Of a stretch of DNA of 40,028 nucleotides, positions 8,790 through 17,279 are shown piece after piece. Position numbers and translations under genes: made by a program. The stretch's first letter is position 1, and each line of letters starts with the position of its first letter. Source of the DNA: Candidatus Hinthialibacteria bacterium OLB16 (lineage in GTDB: Bacteria > Hinthialibacterota > Hinthialibacteria > OLB16); assembly GCA_001567115.1 (NCBI GenBank), contig LMZT01000060.1:1-40028 (forward strand), in the 5' to 3' direction. The notes under the pieces are model-generated. The model worked only from the letters and a program-made list of their open reading frames with translations, did not search any database and had not been told where the DNA came from.

Positions 8790-10582
8790 CCCTTGATCTG
8801 GTCGATAAGAAGAGAAATATTATCTGGGTTGATTGTGTAGTCGCTGGCATCGAGGATCCCATCCAGTTTTTTATCAAGAAGGTCCCGCGCTTGAATGCCC
8901 TTCAGGATTTGAACCGCTTTTTCCTGTGCAGCATCCAGGGGAAGAGGGGCACTTTTTCGAACATCCTGCAATTGAATCAGATAATATCCCTTTTCATATT
9001 CAACCGGCTCGCTGACTTCCCCTTTCTGAAGCATCTCAACCGCCATATCCACAATCCGCCCCCTCGGCCCCTGCGGAGCAAAATCCAGGTCATACTGCCA
9101 ATCCTTGCCGCAGTATTCAGCCGATATGAGAGAAACATCCTCGTTCTTTTGAAGTTTTTCACGAGCTTCGCAGGCCCTTCTCAAGCCTTCAGCTTTCTGC
9201 CGATTGGAGTTCACTGATGAGGCGGAGGAGTCATTCGAGAAAGGGATATTCAACAGGTATATGCGGGTTTGTTTCTCGCTTAGAAAGTATCCCGGGTTCT
9301 TTTCAACATATTCATTGGCCTGATCCCCAGAAATCCTCAGATCCTTTCGGATACTTTCCAGCAGATTCCTCTGTTTCTCCCGGAAGAGGAGATCTCTTCT
9401 GATGAGTTTGAGCTCATTCTGAATCGTGTCATTGCCTGAGAATTGTTCCTCCGCGATGCGGCAAAGCAAGGCGTTTTCAATCCAGCCATTGATCCGCTTT
9501 TTTCGATCCTGCTGGCTCATCCCGGCAATGGACTCGCCCTGTTTATCGGAATATTCCCGCAGTTCCCCCCATGTCATCTTATGCCCCTGGAATTCAAGAA
9601 CCTCATCTCCCGCTTCAGGGTCTCCTTGAAATAGCAGGGAGTCCTGAATCCGTGGCCTCAGGTCCTGCTGTTTTTTTCGTGTGAATGAATTCCAATGGCC
9701 CTCCCTTGCCTTGCCGAAAAGGAAGGTTTTAATTTTCGGGGCGGCTTTGGTCAGCGGCTCAGTTTCAGCAGGTGTCCAGGCAATTCGACGGATCATCATG
9801 TAACCCATGCGGGTCTGAAAGGGTGGGCTGATTGCACCATTTTTGAGTTGACGCGCGATTTCCTCAATTGCCGGATAAAGATCGCCTGCTGAAAATGGGA
9901 TTGTTTCGCCGCGATAAGGAAGGGGAGAGTTCGAATACTTTATGGCCACCCTGATGAAGTCTGATCCGCTTTGTATTTCACCCCAGGCCTTCTGGATATG
10001 CTCATGCGCGGCCTGCATGGCTTTCTCATCCAGGGGAAAAGCGCAGTAGGAGTTCACTGTTTGAATCTTGAAGGTTTCGAGGGTGTGGAAATCCTCCAGA
10101 TGGGCTTGATAATAAGCCTGGATCATTTCCTCAGATGGTTCTTTAACTTGTGAATCCGCTTCCTCATGAAGTTTTTTAATCAACACTTCACGAAGTTTTC
10201 GATCGATAACTCTCTTTATCTCCGTATTCCCACCCAGGTTTTCTTTCACCGCCATGTCGGCGTACAAAATTCGCTGGGCAGACAACCTCAAAATCTGGCG
10301 TGCATATTGGTCCACCTGCTCAGGGGTTGCATCCTGCGGTGGGAATAGGACACGGTCAACCTGCTCACGAATGAAATCCTGATATGAAATTGTCTGTGTA
10401 GATGAATCAATCCGAAGGGTTGCCAGAATTGCATCAGGAAGGATTTTCGCATTGGAGTCAGGGGGTTGACCTGCCGCCACAATGGGGAAACAAGCAGCAA
10501 ATATCAAAGCCGGGTTCCATCGCATGAATGTGATCCGCGCGGATTGTGAAGCGGCTGTTCTGCTCATTCGGATCATGCGCAT
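8786..10582 (-). CDS. secreted parvulin-type peptidyl-prolyl isomerase / SurA-like chaperone
   Basis: The frame is open far upstream, but translation most likely starts at the ATG at 10582, five bases below the pseudopilin stop, giving about 598 residues. A signal peptide follows (MRWNPALIFAACFPIVAAG). The N-terminal part is helical and charged (SurA_N-like, QYARQILRLSAQRILYADMAVKENLG). A parvulin-like unit follows: FHTLETFKIQTV, PYRGETIPFSAGDLYPAIEEIARQLKNGAISPPFQTRMGYMMIRR. A second such unit lies near the C-terminus: LDFAPQGPRGRIVDMAVEMLQKGEVSEPVEYEKGYYLIQLQDVR. The family catalyses proline cis/trans isomerisation and helps fold exported proteins. Being translationally coupled to a pseudopilin and a LacI repressor is unusual and suggests that it serves proteins of this locus. 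An alternative start is the ATG at 10525 just before the signal peptide. Confidence 0.82.
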   Translation of the reverse strand: MRMIRMSRTAASQSARITFMRWNPALIFAACFPIVAAGQPPDSNAKILPDAILATLRIDSSTQTISYQDFIREQVDRVLFPPQDATPEQVDQYARQILRLSAQRILYADMAVKENLGGNTEIKRVIDRKLREVLIKKLHEEADSQVKEPSEEMIQAYYQAHLEDFHTLETFKIQTVNSYCAFPLDEKAMQAAHEHIQKAWGEIQSGSDFIRVAIKYSNSPLPYRGETIPFSAGDLYPAIEEIARQLKNGAISPPFQTRMGYMMIRRIAWTPAETEPLTKAAPKIKTFLFGKAREGHWNSFTRKKQQDLRPRIQDSLLFQGDPEAGDEVLEFQGHKMTWGELREYSDKQGESIAGMSQQDRKKRINGWIENALLCRIAEEQFSGNDTIQNELKLIRRDLLFREKQRNLLESIRKDLRISGDQANEYVEKNPGYFLSEKQTRIYLLNIPFSNDSSASSVNSNRQKAEGLRRACEAREKLQKNEDVSLISAEYCGKDWQYDLDFAPQGPRGRIVDMAVEMLQKGEVSEPVEYEKGYYLIQLQDVRKSAPLPLDAAQEKAVQILKGIQARDLLDKKLDGILDASDYTINPDNISLLIDQIKG

Positions 10583-10586
10583 CTGT

Positions 10587-11276
10587 TTATCGCGACCATA
10601 ATTTGCTGTAGGGAGCGCGCGCTCCTCCTCCAACATAATTGATATCGCCCTTGGAATAGGAACCATTTGTGGGGGAATAAAAACCCTGGCTGCCAAAGTC
10701 GAAACGGTTCAGATAAAGCTCATTGTAAATGGTGAATGATGACCCACTGTCGTCCTGATCCGGCCCCCAGGAAGCGAGCATCCAGGCGTCATAGGATTTG
10801 GCGCGCGGGCCGGGCATGCGCACATGCGCCCAGGTTTCGAAGCAGAGGTAAAAATAGGTTCGCACAGTGTGCTTGCCAATATCATCAATATGCTGGCCGC
10901 TGCCGACAAAAGGGTCGGGCAGATCGATTTTGGTCAGGTACTTGGTTGGCGTGGTCAGTTCAACCGCATCGCTGATGCTGTATCCAACTGGATAAGCGCT
11001 GTTGCGTTTGTATTTGTCACGGATGGCCTGCGAGGCTCCTCCCAGGTAACGGTAATCTTCTGGGGTCGGATATCGTGGATAGTCGGTTCGATAGGATTCA
11101 ATCGCTATTTCCAGCCCCTTGAAATCGGCCTTGATCTTGGTGACTTTGGCACGGAGCTGGGCTTCGAGGAAATTAGGAAGGGCGATCGATATCAGGATGA
11201 GGATGATGGCGATGACGATCAGCAGTTCGATCAGAGTAAATCCCTTCGGCTCAGGCCTGGTTTCCAAACATCTCAT
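10587..11276 (-). CDS. type II secretion/type IV pilin-like pseudopilin
   Basis: The start at 11276 is chosen because AAGGAGG (11285-11291) lies eight bases upstream; the longer frame from 11333 begins inside the promoter. The 229-residue product has a prepilin peptidase site after PEPKG, with FTLIELLIVIAIILILISIALPNF as the hydrophobic helix and Glu at position +5. A helical stalk (FLEAQLRAKVTKIKADFKGLEIAIESYRTDYPRYP) follows, then a large globular part with AWMLASWGPDQDDSG. It resembles G-type pseudopilins that are abundant in PVC and related phyla. No other secretion-system gene lies in the window. It is the first gene of a three-gene operon, under a strong promoter that overlaps a LacI-type operator. 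Confidence 0.88.
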   Translation of the reverse strand: MRCLETRPEPKGFTLIELLIVIAIILILISIALPNFLEAQLRAKVTKIKADFKGLEIAIESYRTDYPRYPTPEDYRYLGGASQAIRDKYKRNSAYPVGYSISDAVELTTPTKYLTKIDLPDPFVGSGQHIDDIGKHTVRTYFYLCFETWAHVRMPGPRAKSYDAWMLASWGPDQDDSGSSFTIYNELYLNRFDFGSQGFYSPTNGSYSKGDINYVGGGARAPYSKLWSR

Positions 11277-11304
11277 AGAGGGTTCCTCCTTGCTTGTAAA
11301 AAAA

Positions 11305-11333
11305 ATAGTACCGCTACCATTTATTGATGTCAA
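11305..11333 (-). promoter_or_regulatory. strong sigma-70 promoter of the pseudopilin-parvulin-lacI operon
   Basis: On the minus strand a perfect TTGACA (11333-11328) is followed after exactly 17 bases by TACTAT (11310-11305). Transcription would start near 11298, about 20 bases above the ATG at 11276, leaving room for the AAGGAGG site. Confidence 0.75.
11306..11319. promoter_or_regulatory. LacI-type operator overlapping the pseudopilin operon promoter
   Basis: TAGTACCGCTACCA is an imperfect palindrome centred on CG (T-GTA-CG-TAC-A symmetric positions). It covers most of the -10 element and the end of the spacer of the minus-strand promoter, where binding would block RNA polymerase. It is inferred to be a site for the LacI-family product of this same operon. 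Confidence 0.5.
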
Positions 11334-11368
11334 TCCTTTTTTCTCACCTGATCGGCCTGAGGTAAATA

Positions 11369-11399
11369 TTCATAAATAACGCTAAATAGACCATATAAT
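11369..11399 (+). promoter_or_regulatory. promoter of the divergent sugar operon
   Basis: A perfect TATAAT (11394-11399) is preceded by TTCATA (11369-11374), a weak -35 with a long 19-base spacer. The predicted transcription start near 11406 is 20 bases before the operator at 11426. Confidence 0.5.
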
Positions 11400-11425
11400 G
11401 AAGAGGTTTTGAATAAAAAACAAAA

Positions 11426-11439
11426 TGAAACCGATTGCA
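11426..11439. promoter_or_regulatory. cre-like LacI-family operator ahead of the ADP-ribosylglycohydrolase gene
   Basis: TGAAACCGATTGCA matches the LacI/GalR operator pattern TGNAANCGNTTNCA at every fixed position. It lies just downstream of the TATAAT at 11394-11399, a position suited to repression of the plus-strand operon. The likely binder is the repressor encoded at 7725-8789, though another LacI-family member could use it. Confidence 0.6.
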
Positions 11440-11508
11440 TTTCATAGAGCCATCATGCTATTCTCCATCTTTGTGCGAAGCAGGCCTGATGATTTATAAG
11501 GAGTTCCT

Positions 11509-12702
11509 ATGTCTCGTTGCATCTCATATGAAGATTACCTGGATAAAACCCTTGGGGGCTGGATTGGCAAAAGCATCGGAGGAACAGTCGGGGCCTTTTA
11601 TGAGGGCGACAAATCCTGGATTGAGATCGACCCTCGAACCATGTTTCCCAGGGAAGTTCCACCGAATGATGACCTGGACTTGCAGGTACTCTGGCTGAAG
11701 GTTCTCGAGGAGAGGGGAGCCTCTCTCGAATCATCCGATCTGGCCCAGGCCTGGCTGGAGGGATGCTGGTACCCGTTCAATGAGTATGGAATCTTTCGCC
11801 GGAACTGGCGCCTGGGCATTCATCCCCCCATGTCGGGGAAGTTTGCAAATCAACACTGGGAAACCGGCATGGGCTGCCCAATCCGTTCTGAAATCTGGGG
11901 ATATGTATTCCCCGGAGCTCCAGAGATTGCCGCGGAGTTTGCCTGGAAAGATGGAACCCTCGATCATACAGAGCAGTCGGTTGGAGCTGAGCAGATGTTC
12001 TCCGCCATGGCCGCCATGGCTTTTTTTGAAACCGACATCATCTCTCTGGCCCATCGTTTCAAACATTATCTCCCTGAAGGGAGTGTCATCCGTAAACTGG
12101 TTGATTGCGCCTTCGATTCCTATGCTCAAGGCTTAAGCCTACGGCATGCTCGCGAGCGCATCCTGCTGACCGCCGGAAACCCGGAGGCCTGCGATTCGCA
12201 GGTCAATGTGCCATTCACCATCCTTTCGCTGCTGCATGGCGGCATGGATTTTGAGAAGACCATCCTTTCCGCACTGGCTTGCGGATTCGACACGGACTGC
12301 ACCCTTGCCACGGCAGCCGCATTCCTTGGCCAGATTCTGGGGGCAAAATGCATTCCCGAATCTCTCAAGAATCCTATTGGCAATGATCTGGTCATGGGCA
12401 TTGAATACCGTCGCGAGGAGATGACCCTGACAGCCCTTGCCCGGGACACTGCGCGAATGGGCGTCTTGCTCTCGCAGGATTGTGAGACCGGAGTGGCAAT
12501 CACCAATCCGCCTGCTTTTGCTCCACTTCCTGAATCCGCCCGCAAGGATCGTCCGCGCATTCTGGTCCACTATCCGGGGCTGCCAGCTGCCAGGCCGGGT
12601 GAAACCGTGGACGTCGTGCTGGAGGTGAAAGGTGAGATCACCGCTGATGTGACACTGGCTATCCAAAGCCCGGAGGGTGGACAATTTCACCAGAACGACT
12701 GA
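11509..12702 (+). CDS. ADP-ribosylglycohydrolase-fold enzyme, catalytic part (frame breaks near 12678)
   Basis: The ATG follows AAGGAG (11498-11503) by five bases. The frame encodes an all-helical ADP-ribosylglycohydrolase (DraG/ARH-like) domain: YEDYLDKTLGGWIGKSIGGTVGA, the metal-site motif PNDDLDLQ (Asp54, Asp55, Asp57), HTEQSVGAEQMFSAMAAMAF, and the second metal motif GFDTDCT (Asp261, Asp263). Family members hydrolyse N- or O-linked ribosyl groups using two Mg ions. The frame ends 13 codons past IQSPEG, where the sequence otherwise continues perfectly in the -1 frame as WTISPERLKP, so the true protein very likely runs on to 13412. It leads a plus-strand operon with a sugar symporter and a GH42-like hydrolase, so its substrate is probably a ribosylated or glycosylated nutrient, not a modified protein; this is inference. 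Confidence 0.85.
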   Translation: MSRCISYEDYLDKTLGGWIGKSIGGTVGAFYEGDKSWIEIDPRTMFPREVPPNDDLDLQVLWLKVLEERGASLESSDLAQAWLEGCWYPFNEYGIFRRNWRLGIHPPMSGKFANQHWETGMGCPIRSEIWGYVFPGAPEIAAEFAWKDGTLDHTEQSVGAEQMFSAMAAMAFFETDIISLAHRFKHYLPEGSVIRKLVDCAFDSYAQGLSLRHARERILLTAGNPEACDSQVNVPFTILSLLHGGMDFEKTILSALACGFDTDCTLATAAAFLGQILGAKCIPESLKNPIGNDLVMGIEYRREEMTLTALARDTARMGVLLSQDCETGVAITNPPAFAPLPESARKDRPRILVHYPGLPAARPGETVDVVLEVKGEITADVTLAIQSPEGGQFHQND

Positions 12703-13412
12703 AACCAGAAACGAACAAACGCAAATTCGCACTGCAAGCCACAGCCCCCTCGAACCCTGAGGTCTTTCCTTTGAGGAACCTTTTTCATGCATCTCTTCAG
12801 GGGGCATCGACCGCCGAAACAACATTCGGAATCGCCGGCGCCTCGATCTGGCAGATCCTGGGGGTCTTTTATGATGTTCAGAATCCCCGTCTGCCCGGGG
12901 TGAACTGGCAGCGCATCCTGAACCATAATTTCGCCTCCCTGCAGAAACACTATCTGCCTGAACCTGACCTTGATTTTGACAATCTCTGCAGGGATTTTTC
13001 CCAGTTGTTAGGAAAACCAGCCCTGTTCTATTCCTATGAAAGGGAGATTGATCCTGGCCGCCTGGTCGGATTGCGCGGGGCCTGCTGTGTTTATCTGGGG
13101 CGCACTCTGCTTTGTCCGGAAGACATGGATTATTATGTGGTGGCTGGCCATACCGAGCCTTTTCGGCTTTACATCAATGGCGAGTTGGCGGGCGAATCCC
13201 TCGAGCGAATCTGGTATACCCCTTTTAACACTTTTTTCAAGACACGCTTGAAAAAGGGGGCCAACAAAGTCCTCCTGAAACTCCTGAAAACCGCTGATGA
13301 CTTCCGTTTCTCTCTGGATTTCCGTCCGAATTGCGGCTCCCATGCCCACCTGGGGCATCATCATTCTGTTGACTGGCAGATTGAACTTGCCGATATCCTC
13401 CCCACATCATGA
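12678..13412 (+). CDS. C-terminal beta-sandwich part of the ADP-ribosylglycohydrolase-like protein (shifted frame)
   Basis: The frame continues the upstream gene after a -1 shift at GAG GGT GGA (12673-12681): SPEG joins WTISPERLKPETNKRKFALQA. A separate gene could start no earlier than codon TTG or a late Met, without a ribosome binding site, so a broken single gene is more likely. The segment has no helical hydrolase motif. Its end, YYVVAGHTEPFRLYINGELAGES...TPFNTFFKTRLKKGANKVLLKLLK, resembles the galactose-binding-like beta-sandwich found beside glycosidase domains. Its TGA overlaps the ATG of the symporter gene by four bases, showing that the joined gene was translationally coupled to the transporter. 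A one-base sequencing loss or a real mutation would both explain the break. Confidence 0.72.
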   Translation, partial: WTISPERLKPETNKRKFALQATAPSNPEVFPLRNLFHASLQGASTAETTFGIAGASIWQILGVFYDVQNPRLPGVNWQRILNHNFASLQKHYLPEPDLDFDNLCRDFSQLLGKPALFYSYEREIDPGRLVGLRGACCVYLGRTLLCPEDMDYYVVAGHTEPFRLYINGELAGESLERIWYTPFNTFFKTRLKKGANKVLLKLLKTADDFRFSLDFRPNCGSHAHLGHHHSVDWQIELADILPTS

Positions 13413-14854
13413 CAAGCGAAGTCGAAGCCATCCATACATCCATCCCGGAGGATAGCATCCAGGCCGAATTGGAGGTGAAAGTTTCACTCAAGGACAAAGT
13501 CGCCTGGGGGGTCTCTTCGGTGTCGGATCAGTTTGTCACCAATGGCATCCAGACACTTGCCTTGCCGATTTACAACCTGAGTCTTGGGTTGGATCCGCGG
13601 TTATTGGGCTGGGGGCTGGCTATCCCGCGCATACTCGATGCGGTTTTGGACCCGGCGATCGGCAATTTCTCTGACAATGCCCGCACTCGCTGGGGACGGC
13701 GGCGGCCATTTGTATTTGTCGGCGCTATCTTGCTCTCGGTCTTCTTTGCGCTCATGTGGATGCCTCCAAGAGGCTGGAATCACAACTGGCTGTTTGCCTA
13801 TTTTCTGATGACATCCATGCTCTGTTATTTCGGGTATGCCGTGTTTGTAATTCCGCGCGGGGCGATGGGAATCGAGCTCAGTTCAGACTACCATGAGCGA
13901 ACCGGCATTTTCGCCATGAATTCATTTTTCGCCTATCTGGCAGGGTTTCTGATGCCCTGGCTTTACAATCTCTCTTTTCAAGCCGGGCATCTGGTAAATG
14001 GTGATGAACTCGATGGGGTTGGCCTTGTGGCGATCGGCTGCGGTGTGCTGATGCTGGTTTGCGCTATTTCTCCAGCGCTTTTCCTTCGGGAAAGAAAAAG
14101 TTCCCATGTCCAGCAATCCCATATTGGCCTTGCCGATGGCTTCCGCATGACATTGAGCAATTATCCATTTATTTTGATGTTCTTCATTGTCTTTCTGATA
14201 TTGCTGGCCTGTTTTCTGGTTGGCCCCATGAATCTCTACATCAGCATCGATTATGTCTGCGGCGGCGACAAGGAGTATGGCTCCAAGGTTGGCGGCTGGA
14301 ACGGCATGGTCCAAGGAGCTGTGGGATTGCTGGCGACTCCCTTGATTGTCTGGGTGGCGCACCGCATTGGCAAGAAAAACACCATGATCATCGGCCAGCT
14401 CATCGCCATGTCCGGCTTCATTTCCAGCTGGTGGCTGTTCACACCGAATTATCCTTACCTGCAGCTGGTGGAAACAGCTCTGGTGAACATTGGATTGGCC
14501 TGTGTCTGGGTTCTCTCCGGCTCCATCATGGCTGATATATGCGACACCGATGAACTGAAAACCGGATTGCGACGTGAAGGCATGTTTGGGGCGGTCTATG
14601 CTTTCATGAACAAGACCAGCACCGCCTGTGTCACCATTGTCGCCGGGTATGTTCTGGTGTTGTCTGGCTACCAGGAGGGCATGATTCAATCTCCGGAAAC
14701 CCTGTTTATGATGCGCCTGCTTTTCATTGTCATCACAGTCGCCTGCCTTTCAATCTCACTCTTCCTGACCTTCCTGTTTCCAATCACCGAACAAACTGCA
14801 CGTGAAGTGCGCGCCCGGCTGGATGCCCGGAAAAACACCCATGCTGACAAATGA
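13409..14854 (+). CDS. GPH-family (MelB-like) sugar:cation symporter
   Basis: The 481-residue protein has about twelve hydrophobic segments and the glycoside-pentoside-hexuronide signature DAVLDPAIGNFSDNARTRWGRRRPFVF around residues 70-97, where the family Asp residues bind cation and sugar. VFVIPRGAMGIELSSDYHERTGI follows in the next loop and the second half repeats the fold (VGGWNGMVQGAVGLLATPLIVWVAHRIGKKN). Such carriers import glycosides or oligosaccharides with Na+ or H+. Its ATG overlaps the previous stop (ATGA), and the next gene starts before its stop codon, so the three genes form one operon. The neighbouring hydrolases suggest that a short oligosaccharide is imported. Confidence 0.9.
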   Translation: MTSEVEAIHTSIPEDSIQAELEVKVSLKDKVAWGVSSVSDQFVTNGIQTLALPIYNLSLGLDPRLLGWGLAIPRILDAVLDPAIGNFSDNARTRWGRRRPFVFVGAILLSVFFALMWMPPRGWNHNWLFAYFLMTSMLCYFGYAVFVIPRGAMGIELSSDYHERTGIFAMNSFFAYLAGFLMPWLYNLSFQAGHLVNGDELDGVGLVAIGCGVLMLVCAISPALFLRERKSSHVQQSHIGLADGFRMTLSNYPFILMFFIVFLILLACFLVGPMNLYISIDYVCGGDKEYGSKVGGWNGMVQGAVGLLATPLIVWVAHRIGKKNTMIIGQLIAMSGFISSWWLFTPNYPYLQLVETALVNIGLACVWVLSGSIMADICDTDELKTGLRREGMFGAVYAFMNKTSTACVTIVAGYVLVLSGYQEGMIQSPETLFMMRLLFIVITVACLSISLFLTFLFPITEQTAREVRARLDARKNTHADK

Positions 14855-17087
14855 CCCGCTGATCAGGATGCGCAGTGTGCCTGCAGTTGCTGTGCTGATT
14901 GCCATGACCGCTCCGATTATTTGCGCGATGGAGGTTAAAATGATTGCCCGAGTTGAAACAATCAACCAAACACCGGTTCTGACCCTGAATGGCAAACCGC
15001 ATCCCGCCATGATCTTCTTCTTCAATTCCTCCATGAACATCGGCCAGGAAAATCTCAGGCCACAGGTGGAAATGGCGAGGAGCCATGGAGTGCATCTATA
15101 TTCCATGCCTTTTGTCAACTGGCCCTGGCTCGAATATGACAAAGAAATGAAACCGGTTCCACCGGATTATACTGAATCGACCCGGATTCTTGACCGCTAC
15201 CTGGAAGTTGATCCGGAGGCCCTGTTTCTCCTGCGTATCTGGTCGACTCCTCCTCATAGCTGGAAAGGCTGGGAGCAGCTCTCCAGGGCGGAGCTGGCTC
15301 TTTATGATGACGGCTCAACAGGCATGGCCTCGCTTGCCTCCGAACCGCTGTGGAAGGCTTTCCTTGAGAGCTTCCAGAGGATGGTGGAGCATTTTGAAGC
15401 CTCTCCATACGGGCCGCATATCATCGGCTATCACATTGGGGGCCAAAACTCCACGGAATGGTTCTGCGACATGTACCGCGAGAAAGGGCCGGACTACTCT
15501 GCGCCAAACCAGACCGGATTCCGCCGCTGGCTGGAGAAGCAATACAGGACTGAAAACGCACTTCAATCTTCCTGGGGCGATCCTGATGCGGCTTTCCAAA
15601 CCGCACAGATTCCCAAATTTGAGAAAGGGCGCTTTCCGGTTCGAGGCATTCAGAAGGATGAAACCCTGGTTTCCTTTTACCTGCTTCCCCATGACCGGCC
15701 CTGGGTGGATTACTCACGGTATATTTCGGAGCTTGTCACCGACAGAATCATGGATGCAGCCGGGGTTTCACGTAAGGCAACACAGGGCAATAAACTGACC
15801 GCTTTCTTTTTTGGGTACCTGTTTGATCTTCCGGGAAGCATGAGCGGCCATTGGGAGCTGGAGCGCATTCTCAACTGCCCGGACATTGACATTCTCTGCG
15901 CACCATATTCCTACCTGCCGCTTGAGGAGAGGCTATCTGGCGGATCCTCCGGCGCAATGAGCCTTATCGACTCGGTTGCGGCTCATGGCAAACTCTGGAT
16001 CAACGAAGATGACATGCGCACCCACCTCATCGACAAGGAAAAAGAATTGCCCGTCTGGCTGAGTGAGGAAGGTTTTGGCAAGCAGACATCATCTTTATCT
16101 GAGACCATCAACCTTCTCAAACGTAATCTGGGGTTTGTTCAGACTCATCGCGGCGGCACCTGGTGGATGGATCTGATCGCGGCAGGCTCATTTGCGGATG
16201 ATGCGATCTGGGGTGCCCTCAAAACAGAAATCCTCCCGAAATGGGAGAAACGGCTATCCAATCCCGCTCCCTATCAACCGGATGTGGCCATCCTTGTCGA
16301 TCCAATGTCCCGCTATCTCTGTAAGAATGATTGGGATTTATCCTTTCATGGCCTGACTTTGCTGAGAAATAATGCCATGAAGTCTGGTGCCTCGGTCGGA
16401 TTCTATCTCCTCTCAGATTTCATCAATGGCATTGCCCCGGAATGCCCGGTGTATTTATTTGCCAATGCTTTCTGGTTGAGTGATTCATATTATCCTGTTC
16501 TGCAATCCAGAATCAAAAACTCCAAAAGTGCCTTCATCTGGTTGTATGCTCCCGGGTTTATGCCGCCTGATGGCATTTCTCTGGAGAGAATGCGGAGCCT
16601 GACCGGTTTCAATCTTGTTCAAAATGAGGGGATTATGGGAAGCCTGGGAAAGGGCCTTCTTGAGGGTCTTTCCTGGGGCTGGCCAACCAGTAACAGGGTT
16701 TCTCCACGGTTTGTTTTGGAAGACAGCCGCGCCGAAACTCTGGGTGTTTACAGGGATTGCCGGCTTCCATCCTCAGGCATGGTTCACACAGGACAGCAGT
16801 CCTCATTCTTCCTTGGCGACTTCGAGATTTCCCCGGATGTTTTGCGACGGCTCTTCAGGGCTGGCGGTGCCCATATCTGGACTGAAGGTGGCGAGGTGGT
16901 TCACACAGACAGAGATAACCTGATTATTCATTCGGGTAATGCAGGCAGCATTCCGGTGTCATTGCCTGCAGGAACCCTGCTTGTGCGGAATGGAGAGGGA
17001 TTGAAAACCGACCCGGCTTCCGGAAAGGTCGAGATAACATCCAAGGCAGGCGAAACGCACTGGTTTGAGATAAGCAGGTCGAATTGA
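14841..17087 (+). CDS. secreted GH42-like / beta-galactosidase-type glycoside hydrolase
   Basis: The ATG at 14841 overlaps the symporter gene by 14 bases; a second ATG at 14868 starts just before the hydrophobic segment SVPAVAVLIAMTAPIICA, which looks like a signal peptide. The body reads as a TIM-barrel glycosidase: NGKPHPAMIFFFN, then HIIGYHIGGQNSTEWF with Glu206 as candidate acid/base, and GKLWINEDDMRTH with Glu389 as candidate nucleophile. A GH42-type second domain follows (VAILVDPMSRYL, YLLSDFINGIAPECPVYLFANAFWL, SAFIWLYAPGFM, RSLTGFNL) and a small beta domain ends it. The family assignment is by pattern only, and related clan A families (GH5, GH147, GH165) cannot be excluded. It is the last gene of the plus-strand operon. 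Confidence 0.75.
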   Translation: MLTNDPLIRMRSVPAVAVLIAMTAPIICAMEVKMIARVETINQTPVLTLNGKPHPAMIFFFNSSMNIGQENLRPQVEMARSHGVHLYSMPFVNWPWLEYDKEMKPVPPDYTESTRILDRYLEVDPEALFLLRIWSTPPHSWKGWEQLSRAELALYDDGSTGMASLASEPLWKAFLESFQRMVEHFEASPYGPHIIGYHIGGQNSTEWFCDMYREKGPDYSAPNQTGFRRWLEKQYRTENALQSSWGDPDAAFQTAQIPKFEKGRFPVRGIQKDETLVSFYLLPHDRPWVDYSRYISELVTDRIMDAAGVSRKATQGNKLTAFFFGYLFDLPGSMSGHWELERILNCPDIDILCAPYSYLPLEERLSGGSSGAMSLIDSVAAHGKLWINEDDMRTHLIDKEKELPVWLSEEGFGKQTSSLSETINLLKRNLGFVQTHRGGTWWMDLIAAGSFADDAIWGALKTEILPKWEKRLSNPAPYQPDVAILVDPMSRYLCKNDWDLSFHGLTLLRNNAMKSGASVGFYLLSDFINGIAPECPVYLFANAFWLSDSYYPVLQSRIKNSKSAFIWLYAPGFMPPDGISLERMRSLTGFNLVQNEGIMGSLGKGLLEGLSWGWPTSNRVSPRFVLEDSRAETLGVYRDCRLPSSGMVHTGQQSSFFLGDFEISPDVLRRLFRAGGAHIWTEGGEVVHTDRDNLIIHSGNAGSIPVSLPAGTLLVRNGEGLKTDPASGKVEITSKAGETHWFEISRSN

Positions 17088-17279
17088 CTCAAAAAAAGAC
17101 ACCGAAGGATGAACCCGATTCAGGGAGATTGGAAACGTTAGCTCATAACAGAGGTTTAATAAAACGAAAGAGGTTCACCAGGTGCACCCGGAAACGAAGA
17201 GGGAGTTCCTGGATGGCGCCCATCCAAGCTATCAACATGCGGGTACACAGAGAAAAGGACTATCATTGGGAACTTCGGA

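Noticed and set aside
11277-11333. N-terminal extension of the pseudopilin from 11333
   Set aside because: It would start within the -35 element of a strong promoter, whereas the ATG at 11276 has AAGGAGG at ideal spacing just before the prepilin leader.
17088-17279. Gap between the convergent GH42-like and GH67/GH20-like genes
   Set aside because: I looked for terminators, small genes and RNA elements in these 192 bases and saw nothing convincing.
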